From Coemansia sp. RSA 1804 (taxonomy: Eukaryota; Kickxellomycota; Kickxellomycetes; Kickxellales; Kickxellaceae), in assembly GCA_027578815.1 (NCBI GenBank), contig JANBTH010000661.1, forward strand, positions 1 through 12,969: 12,969 nt of DNA, given 5' to 3'. The notes under the pieces were generated by a model, which had not been told where the DNA came from, ran no database searches, and was given only the letters and a program-made list of their open reading frames with translations. Below, one piece after another: positions 1 through 5,863 of this stretch; position 1 is the stretch's first letter, and every line of letters begins with the position of its first letter. The position numbers and the translations under genes are program-made.

Positions 1-733
1 TTGCAACGGATGGCTGTTAGTATTGGTAGTAGTGGTGGCAGTGGTAGCTTGTGCAATAGGAAATATATCTCCCAATAGCGTGTACTAGCTTGTGTGTGGG
101 GGGGGGGAGAATAGAATAGAATATAATAGAGCAAGGTGGGGGGGAAGAGTAAGAAATGTGTGGGGAAAAGGGTATTTGCTGCTGCTATTGCCAGGCTTAG
201 CCCAAGTTATAGTATCTGTCTGGATGCAGAGCAATGATATTAAAAGTCTCTGGACCACCGCTGCAGATGCTATACGCAAATAAAAAAATACAAGAGTATT
301 GCAGTATCAAGATGCTCAAAAAAAGAAAGAGGGAAAAAACGCGAATGTGGAAATTATGCAAAAAAAGCAGAATAACGAGGTAAATAGAGACGACCCTGCC
401 GTAATATCCCCAAGGGTTCTAGATGCAAGGGGTGTTTTTTCCCTCTTGACAAACAGGAAATGAAATGAGATAAAGTGTGAAAAAAGGGGAGAGGGTCGTG
501 TGCCCCCATGAACAAAAAAAGCCGACTTCTTTTTAAAAAGGATAAAGGAAACGACCGACGATCGTCACACTTCCATGAACAAATAATGAAAAAAGGAAAA
601 GCGTGGATAAGGGGTCACATGCAATAACGACGACGAACATCAGCAAACATGAAAGAAAAAGAAGAACATGTTATCTTTTGCTCATCTTCCTTGACAAGAG
701 GAGGAAATGAAGGAGAAATACTCCAGACCTTAC
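1..733 (-). other. Intron 2 of the Sec14-RhoGAP gene, partial (runs off left edge)
   Basis: After the GTAAGG donor at 733-728 I see no minus-strand frame resembling a RhoGAP domain down to position 1, so the intron probably continues past the window edge. The stretch is purine-rich on the plus strand, with many A and G runs, and correspondingly pyrimidine-rich on the sense strand. The 64-codon open frame at 279-85 is Pro/Leu/Ser-rich and has no family resemblance. Intron length is therefore at least 733 bp if no small exon is hidden here. The G-run cluster at 98-172 lies within it. Confidence 0.5.
98..172 (+). repeat. Cluster of G runs
   Basis: Runs of 10 G (98-107), 7 G (138-144), 4 G (162-165) and 3 G (170-172) lie in an intron of the minus-strand gene. 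They could form a G-quadruplex on the plus strand, but two spacers are long (30 and 17 nt), so a single compact structure is uncertain. A TAGAA-like short repeat lies between the first two runs. Confidence 0.5.
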
Positions 734-946
734 CTGTAGACTGGCTCTGGCACGCTGATCTGGCTAAGCGGCACGAGCCCCGCCAGCTGCGACAGCGTAT
801 CCACCCACGTCACCTTGGCGAAGAACTTTGGACTACTCAGCCGCCGCTTGTTGTTGATATTGTTGTTGTTGTTTTTGCCCAGTTTCCGGTCATCCAGCGA
901 GTATCGCCCAGCAGCAGCCGTTGCCAATAATTGCCCCGATTCCATT
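734..946 (-). CDS. Sec14-RhoGAP, second coding exon (5' boundary uncertain)
   Basis: The 3' part encodes SPKFFAKVTWVDTLSQLAGL then VPLSQISVPEPVY, which continues the end of the Sec14-like domain directly after the GRIV residues of exon 1. The 3' boundary is clear: TAC AG is followed by the donor GTAAGG at 733-728, leaving phase 2 as in exon 1. Three phase-compatible 3' splice sites exist, with the exon beginning at 946, 835 or 832. I chose 946 because it is the first AG after a long pyrimidine-rich tract on the minus strand (about 960-1000). This choice adds 38 residues rich in Asn (GKNNNNNINNKRR) before SPKFF. The shorter choices give a protein collinear with ordinary family members. The open frame extends upstream through a Ser-rich stretch, but I found no phase-compatible acceptor there. 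Confidence 0.7.
849..876. repeat. TTG/CAA triplet tract encoding Asn run
   Basis: TTG-type triplets on the plus strand become AAC/AAT codons on the minus strand and give an Asn-rich run just before the conserved SPKFF block of the Sec14-RhoGAP exon 2. Whether the run is translated depends on which 3' splice site is used. Confidence 0.65.
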
Positions 947-1822
947 CTCCGCGCAGTTGTCGCCAACGACGAGGAAGATGAAGATGAAGATGAAGTTGAT
1001 GATGATGATGCCGATGCTCCGTGAGGCCCCTCGTCAAACGAAAGCGACCGTCGTCCAATGCGGTGTAGAAACGAGGTGATTCCAACAGCCATTTTCCATA
1101 CACAGAGTAGCAGATATAGAACGAAAGAAACACACCGCACAGGAAAGAAAGGTGGAGATGTTTGTTGCTGTTGTTGTTATAAGTGCTAATGTTACAATAC
1201 CAAATACAAGAAATGAAGGAGCGGGAGCGTCTTTTCCTTAAACTGGATATTGGCAACAAAAAAAAAGAAAAGGATGGTTGCAGTTTGGTTTTGTTTTATC
1301 TCTATCGGGGAAAATAAATAATAGAAGGAAGCAAGAGCGGGGGAGAATAGAAGAAGGGGTTCAAACTGTTCCAAGCCATGAGCGGGTGGTGGAATGATGC
1401 CTGTGCTTATTCACAAAAGAAAAGATGTACGAAACCAGGCCCGGAATCCAAAACCCACACCCAAAATCCACAGCACAGTAGCCAAAGCAAGTGAGAGAGA
1501 GAAAAAAAAAAGAAGAAAAGAGAGGCTTTTACTTCAGCTTCTTTTTTTGGTGCTGCTTAATTTTTTCTCGTTGTTGTTGATGCCATTTGCTTGGACGCAT
1601 GAAAACCGTGGCTGACAAGCAGCGCCACACACCAGACTCTTTCTTCCCCCGCCGCTTCATCTTTTCTCCATCCGTCTCTTTCTTTTCCTCCGCCATATGC
1701 ATGAATGGAAGCTGCACAGACCCAAGAGCAGGAAAAAAAGGGGGAACAAAACATAGCGAGACATGACATGGCAACAATAACAAGTGTCCGAATGGGTATT
1801 TCACTTCGTTATTCCAACTTAC
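947..1822 (-). other. Intron 1 of the Sec14-RhoGAP gene
   Basis: This is the inferred intron between the GTAAGT donor at 1822-1817 and the AG at 948-947 (or AG ending at 836 or 833). At about 0.88-0.99 kb it is long for a fungus. On the transcribed minus strand it is rich in C and T, and on the plus strand it shows many purine runs. It contains a GAA/GAT-type trinucleotide tract at about 969-1015, which is pyrimidine-rich on the sense strand and could serve as the tract before the 946 acceptor. Other open frames in this stretch are low-complexity and do not resemble a known domain. An extra small exon cannot be excluded. Confidence 0.6.
969..1015. repeat. GAA/GAT trinucleotide microsatellite
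   Basis: An imperfect triplet tract of GAA and GAT units on the plus strand. Read on the minus strand it would encode a run of Ser, but it most likely lies in intron 1 of the Sec14-RhoGAP gene and forms the pyrimidine-rich stretch upstream of the acceptor at 947. Confidence 0.7.
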
Positions 1823-2325
1823 CTCACAATGCGTCCCAGAACCTGGAACAGCATCTTTGACCACATCGACGGATGCACCACATACAGGTTCTTGACGTGC
1901 TTTCTGTACTTCCGGTCGAGCCTGCGGTACGCCTTGCTCATCCACTGCCACCCGGGCGCATTCGTAGCCCCGCTGGTAAACAGCACCACCGTATAGTCGT
2001 TCTCCACAAACTCGTCCAGCCGGAATATGATCAGATTAAGCATCCGATCGTAATCCGCCTCCTTTGTGCTGGGCAGATTGCATGCGCAGAACACAACCAT
2101 CGGCTTGCTCTCAAAGTCTACGCCGGCCTGGAATATCACATGCGTGTTCACGTACTCCAGTAACCGCCCGTTATCGTCCCCCTGCATCACCGATGCCTTG
2201 AACTCTACGTACGTCAGCTGCTCCTCTAACGCCGCCAGGCCGCGCGAATCCAGACTCCCTGCGCTGTACCGTGCTGCCCGCTCAACTATCGCCTTCATCC
2301 TCCACTGTCTGTACTGCTCTTCCAT
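1823..2325 (-). CDS. Sec14-like/CRAL-TRIO RhoGAP, first coding exon
   Basis: This exon encodes the N-terminal Sec14-like (divergent CRAL-TRIO) domain of a p50RhoGAP/Ecm25-type protein. Such proteins stimulate GTP hydrolysis on Rho-family GTPases and bind lipid or membrane through the Sec14 part. The exon has 167 codons plus two bases. Recognisable blocks are MVVFCACNLPS (residues 76-86), LDEFVENDYTVVLF (103-116), and WMSKAYRRLDRKYRKHVKNL followed by YVVHPS (128-153), the typical Sec14-RhoGAP core. The start at 2325 is the first Met after an in-frame TAA two codons upstream. The exon ends in AG before a perfect GTAAGT donor at 1822-1817, and reading on would stop immediately. Codons are rather GC-rich compared with genes to the right. 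The GAP domain itself lies beyond the left edge. A divergent spacer of 604 bp separates it from SNU66. Family assignment is firm; the exact substrate GTPase (Cdc42 or Rho) is unknown. Confidence 0.85.
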
Positions 2326-2929
2326 GATTTAACCACGCACAAGCAAAGAACCCGTAAAGGAAAAATAAAATAAATAAAGCAGGGAGGTCCGGAAGGCGTG
2401 AAATGTACAAACAAGTAGCAAGCACGTAATATACTGTGGCTGTGAGTTAGTCTGGTGTGAATATGCTTTTTTCTGCTTCAGTTTCGGCGCTGATGTAGAT
2501 TTGAAATGTAAAAGTAAATGGGAAAAAAAAAGATGAAGGAAAAAAGAAAAAAAAGTGGAAAGGCGGAATTGCAAGGTAAGAAAAGTAGAAAAAAAAGCGG
2601 AATTTTATTGTTAGAATCAGTGTGTTTTTTACATATTTGATTTCGTCACTGCCTTTTTTGCTCATTTTCGGCGTGTTCATTTTAGATTAGCTTGTTTGCT
2701 GGATTTGCCAAGGCTTCGCGCTTCTTTGATTGATGATGTTGCGCCAAGAAATGCCATAGACAACATTAATCATGTGATGGCGCCCCATAGCCTACAATAT
2801 GTTTTCTAGAATTCGAGAAATCATACATCAAGCTAACACGCAATTTTTTGCTCGTTTATAAATCTTTTCTTTTTTTGACAATAGCATATATTACATTTGT
2901 ACTTTTCTATATAGAAGGACACAAATAGA
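2326..2929. promoter_or_regulatory. Shared spacer between divergent Sec14-RhoGAP and SNU66 genes
   Basis: This 604-bp spacer separates two divergent start codons and must hold both promoters. Its left two thirds are A- and T-run rich. A less AT-rich island at about 2690-2800 carries two GGCGC-type sites: TTGGCGC on the minus strand (about 2738-2744) and GGCGCC on the plus strand at about 2779. A lysine-rich run of 19 codons from ATG 2518 ends at a GTAAG at about 2576. It could be a tiny upstream exon, but it looks like chance in purine-rich DNA. Nothing else coding was seen. Confidence 0.5.
2857..2863 (+). promoter_or_regulatory. Possible TATA box of SNU66
   Basis: TATAAAT lies 67 bp before the SNU66 ATG at 2930, a spacing that would allow transcription to begin around 2885-2895 with a short leader. 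It is followed by a pyrimidine-rich stretch. Assignment rests on motif and spacing only. Confidence 0.4.
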
Positions 2930-4519
2930 ATGTCGCAGAAGCGCCGGCGGCAAAGTGACGATGATTACGCGTATATGGACGAGGGCTCTGAGCAAGTGCT
3001 TACGCTGGAAGACCAAACCATCGAGGAGCTCGAAGCAGAGGGCGACAGACAAGATGCCAATGGCTTTCCAGAGCGCCTTTTGAACAGACCGAACGAGCCG
3101 AATTCTGAGCCACAAAGCCCTGATAATATAAATGCAAATGATCTACTTGATGCTTCCGGCTTATCCTCAGCACAACAGCAGCATAACCAGGTAAGCGATT
3201 TCTACACCCAGGAAGAAGCCGCTGCCTTGTTCCGCAAGCCTAAAAGGCCTAAAAGGTCTTTGGAGAAACAACAACAACAACAAGGGCAGAGGAGCAAGAA
3301 CCGTCGCTCCAAGCAAACTGATTTAAACGACTGGGATATTATTGACAATAAAAGAGTCAATGCGCTGATGACCCGCAAGACCATTATTGATGACTCTCAT
3401 TTTGTTGACGATGACGACGATTTGCAGCGTGCAATAGCAAAAGTACGCAAGGCGTCTACGAAGAAGAGTCGTGTTCAACCTGAGGATATAGTTGCCCAGA
3501 TACCTAGACATGGTGCGGACACGGCTATTAATGCTGGAAGTGAAGCTGAAGACAGCGATCTGGTGCTTTCAAGCACAATAGAATTTGTACAGAACGTTAG
3601 AGCGTCGATGAAAGAGATGGGAATTAAAAAGCAGCAGAAACAACAACAGCAGCAACAACATCACTCTTTGGATGCTGATAGTCCCCCAGCCAACCGCCTT
3701 GTCGTGGAATCGTCCTCTTCTTTGAACGCCATTAACGATGGATCCAAAGCACAGGAGGCTAGTATAGCCCAGCATAACGACACTAGCACAGCCAATGGGT
3801 CTGACACCAAACAGATTTGGGATGCCGAGGACATTGAACTAGAAATGAAAGAACCCTCTGTTGGCTCGGGCCTTGCTTCCACGCTTAGCTTGCTCCGCCA
3901 GCGCAACATGATTGATAGTCGCAGCGACGAGCAGAAGGAGCGCGAAAGGCTCCAGCGTAACCGCACTGCATGGATTGCCGAGCAGCGGAAGAACGAGAAG
4001 CTGCTCCAGCAGGAGCGCCAGCGCATCAAGCAGCTTGGCCGTGTTGTAGATAGTAATGTGTCAGAAAAGCCTGCTGATAAGCGTGGAAAAGGAAGCGGCG
4101 GATCCAAGCGTCGCGGAAAGCCCGATGAAATGTCGCAGCGTGAAATCGAAGAGCTCAAGGCACGCGAGCAGGAGATTCTGGACCGCAAATGGGCGCGCGA
4201 GTACGAGGAGCAAATGAAGGACTACAAGCCAGATGTCAAGCTTGAGTATTACGATGAGACCGGACGCAAGCTAACTACCAAAGAAGCGTACAAGCAGCTT
4301 TCGCATGCCTTCCACGGCCACTACAGCGGCAAAAACAAGATCGACAAGCTGATGCAGAAGCGCGAGAAAGAGCGCAGGCAGATGGAGCTGGCAACAAGTA
4401 CCACGACGCACGAGTACGGTGCTGCGCTGGAGAATGCGCATCGCAAGCACGGTTCTGCTGGGATTGTGATTTCTGACAAGCATCCAGATGACACAAACCA
4501 TAAGGACAAGCAGTACTAA
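2930..4519 (+). CDS. SNU66: Snu66/SART1-family U4/U6.U5 tri-snRNP protein
   Basis: A 529-residue homologue of SART1/Snu66, a tri-snRNP component needed for spliceosome assembly in the nucleus. Landmarks match the family in order: EQVLTLEDQTIEE (21-33), SDFYTQEEAAALFRKPKRPKR (89-109, two sections), VLSSTIEFVQNVR (212-224), SVGSGLASTLSLLRQRNMI (310-328), and the strongly conserved C-terminal block YKPDVKLEYYDETGRKLT then KEAYKQLSHAFHGHYSGKNK (432-470). It has a basic cluster at 4-8, Gln runs at 114-118 and 235-243, and a long charged helix-forming region at about 333-425. An in-frame TAG at 2912 precedes the ATG. The protein begins where most family members are already about 200 residues in, so the N-terminal region with the Hub1-binding HIND motif is absent, or sits in an undetected exon. 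Tandem stops TAA TAA end it. PRP38 follows after 143 bp. Confidence 0.9.
   Translation: MSQKRRRQSDDDYAYMDEGSEQVLTLEDQTIEELEAEGDRQDANGFPERLLNRPNEPNSEPQSPDNINANDLLDASGLSSAQQQHNQVSDFYTQEEAAALFRKPKRPKRSLEKQQQQQGQRSKNRRSKQTDLNDWDIIDNKRVNALMTRKTIIDDSHFVDDDDDLQRAIAKVRKASTKKSRVQPEDIVAQIPRHGADTAINAGSEAEDSDLVLSSTIEFVQNVRASMKEMGIKKQQKQQQQQQHHSLDADSPPANRLVVESSSSLNAINDGSKAQEASIAQHNDTSTANGSDTKQIWDAEDIELEMKEPSVGSGLASTLSLLRQRNMIDSRSDEQKERERLQRNRTAWIAEQRKNEKLLQQERQRIKQLGRVVDSNVSEKPADKRGKGSGGSKRRGKPDEMSQREIEELKAREQEILDRKWAREYEEQMKDYKPDVKLEYYDETGRKLTTKEAYKQLSHAFHGHYSGKNKIDKLMQKREKERRQMELATSTTTHEYGAALENAHRKHGSAGIVISDKHPDDTNHKDKQY
3631..3662 (+). repeat. CAG/CAA tract encoding a Gln run in Snu66
   Basis: Mixed CAG, CAA and one AAA codon encode a Gln-rich run near residues 235-243, followed by two His. 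The mixture of codons suggests an old or stabilised triplet tract. A shorter CAA tract at about 3268-3284 encodes another Gln run. Confidence 0.8.
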
Positions 4520-4662
4520 TAACTAGCAAACACATTGCGACAAAGTTTAAATACTACAGCCAACTGGGCTTTCAATAATTTTCATGATGCTGAAAATGCG
4601 CTTCTTCTTTTCTCGTTTCTTTTATCCAAAAGGCATAAAATAACAAAGTATAAAATTAAAAA

Positions 4663-5265
4663 ATGGCCAACCGTACCGTTGCAACTGCCCAGTCGGTCCA
4701 TGGAACCAACCCACAGTATCTTATCGAGAAGGCGTATCGGCAACGGATCTACGACTCGCTCTACTGGAAGGAGCATTGCTTTGGTCTGACAGTGACCGGC
4801 GTTATGGAAAAGGCCGTTGAGCTGAATAGCGTTGGCGGCTGCTATGGCGCACACCACAGACCAACAGAGTTCATGTGCCTGATGCTGAAGCTGCTTCAGC
4901 TGCAGCCAGACCGCCAGATGGTCGATGCGCTTTTGGACCAGACCGATTTCAAGTACCTGCGGGCACTTGCAGCTTTGTACTTTCGCCTTACACAGCCGCC
5001 AAAGGATGTATATTCCAGGTTAGAACCTCTCTACCGCGACTACCGTAAGCTGAGGATGCGCTCTTCTGACGGACCGTTTGAGCTAACATACATGGACGAG
5101 TTTGTCGATACGCTGCTGCGTGAAAGCTTTGTGTGCTACATCACGCTTCCTCTGTTGACCAAAAGAATAGCGCTTGAGGATGCTGGAGCTTTGGCGCCAC
5201 GGCTGAGTCCACTAGACGAAGACTACAAAAGCAGCAGCAGCAGCAACGCAAGCGATTCAGAGTAG
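4663..5265 (+). CDS. PRP38: Pre-mRNA-splicing factor Prp38
   Basis: A 200-residue Prp38-family protein, a factor that joins the tri-snRNP/B complex and is needed for spliceosome activation. Nearly the whole length is the single PRP38 domain: SVHGTNPQYLIEK (11-23), YDSLYWKEHCFGLT (30-43), AVELNSVGGCYG (52-63), PTEFMCLMLKLLQLQP (67-82), FKYLRALAALYFRLT (96-110), LEPLYRDYRKLR (121-132), and YMDEFVDTLLRE (143-154). The C-terminus is a short acidic Ser tail encoded by AGC repeats, without the Arg/Ser-rich extension found in animal and many fungal homologues. The start is fixed by an in-frame TAA at 4657 immediately upstream. The gene is intronless and lies head-to-tail behind SNU66, whose product works in the same complex. 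Codons are fairly GC-rich. Confidence 0.95.
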   Translation: MANRTVATAQSVHGTNPQYLIEKAYRQRIYDSLYWKEHCFGLTVTGVMEKAVELNSVGGCYGAHHRPTEFMCLMLKLLQLQPDRQMVDALLDQTDFKYLRALAALYFRLTQPPKDVYSRLEPLYRDYRKLRMRSSDGPFELTYMDEFVDTLLRESFVCYITLPLLTKRIALEDAGALAPRLSPLDEDYKSSSSSNASDSE

Positions 5266-5270
5266 TTAGA

Positions 5271-5276
5271 AATAAA
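5271..5276 (+). terminator. Candidate poly(A) signal of PRP38
   Basis: AATAAA lies six bases after the PRP38 stop codon, with a second AATAAA near 5287. Fungal poly(A) signals are loose, so either or neither may be used. Confidence 0.4.
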
Positions 5277-5468
5277 TAATTGATGTAAATAAACGAAAGA
5301 ACAAGCAGGCACTGACTTTTTTCAACCAACCCATCGATGTTTCCAATGAAGCTTTTATATCTTCCAGCTGTCGGTGACCACGTTAAAAAAGATAAATTGG
5401 AGCTGTGGCGAGAACAGCAAAAAGCCAGCTTCATCTTTTTGTCAGCCCAATACAGCAACAAAAAAATT

Positions 5469-5477
5469 AAAAAAAAA
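5469..5477 (-). terminator. RNA polymerase III terminator of tRNA-Ser
   Basis: Nine A on the plus strand give nine T on the sense strand beginning five bases after the tRNA 3' end. A second run of seven lies just beyond, giving a strong pol III stop. Confidence 0.8.
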
Positions 5478-5481
5478 TCAA

Positions 5482-5563
5482 CGTCAGCAGCAGGATTTGA
5501 ACCTGCGCGGGCAGAGCCCACAGGATTTCAAGTCCGGCGCCTTAACCACTCGGCCATACTGAC
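5482..5563 (-). tRNA. tRNA-Ser(UGA)
   Basis: An 82-nt intronless class II tRNA gene. The acceptor stem GTCAGTA pairs with TGCTGAC (one G-U), leaving discriminator G73, which is typical of tRNA-Ser. The D-arm/A-box region is TGGCCGAGTGG, and the anticodon loop is CTTGAAA with anticodon TGA (decodes UCA). There is a G/C-rich extra arm (GGGC..GCCC), and the T arm is GCAGG-TTCAAAT-CCTGC, containing the B box. The anticodon stem CCGGA/TCCTG has one C-U mismatch at the second pair. A T run on the sense strand follows within a few bases and should terminate RNA polymerase III. It points away from the ABC transporter gene. Confidence 0.95.
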
Positions 5564-5863
5564 ACAGCAATAGAATGCAAAGCGAACCCATTTGCAATTT
5601 AAATTTTTACAAAAAGACAAAACTACATAATCATTCAATATGGCTTTATAAAAATTATAGTCTGTATTCTTTACAAAGACAATACACAACGAATACGGAT
5701 ATTCATATAGTAAATTGTTTCTCTCTGTATAATAAAGTTATAATCCATATTTTACAGCTTGTCTGATTTTAGTTATTATACCCTCCTTCATCTTACATTT
5801 TCTTTTTCATTGCTAGTTTAAAATATTGAAAAATATTATCATTCTCAGGCTCTATTATAACCC
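5564..5863. promoter_or_regulatory. AT-rich spacer between tRNA-Ser and ABC transporter
   Basis: This 300-bp spacer holds the ABC transporter promoter and the tRNA 5' flank. TATAAAAA at 5647-5654 is the best TATA-like match, about 210 bp before the ATG, and several weaker AT motifs lie nearer. No coding potential or clear repeat was seen. Confidence 0.45.

Noticed and set aside
85..279. 64-codon minus-strand frame near the left edge as a RhoGAP exon
   Set aside because: No RhoGAP motif (no Arg-finger block or equivalent); Pro/Leu/Ser-rich content follows from the pyrimidine-rich intron.
730..1140. Full 136-codon minus-strand frame as one exon including a hydrophobic N-terminus and Ser run
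   Set aside because: It begins with GTG, and no acceptor upstream of 947 fits the phase-2 donor of exon 1; only the part after 946 is supported.
2518..2576. Lysine-rich 19-codon frame ending at a GTAAG, a possible first exon of SNU66
   Set aside because: It lies in purine-rich low-complexity DNA, has a stop directly upstream, carries no HIND motif and does not match the Snu66 N-terminus.
2725..2800. TGATGATG as a C box of a C/D snoRNA
   Set aside because: No D box (CTGA) at a suitable distance and no terminal stem.
2632..2820. About 60 open codons on the plus strand including a LPRLRASL stretch faintly like a HIND motif
   Set aside because: No Met, no donor site with the right frame, and the core HIND residues (TN and the LGL block) are absent; likely chance.
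3661..4188. 175-codon minus-strand frame opposite SNU66
   Set aside because: Antisense shadow of the SNU66 coding sequence, with Ser/Arg/Leu-rich composition expected from complementing charged codons.
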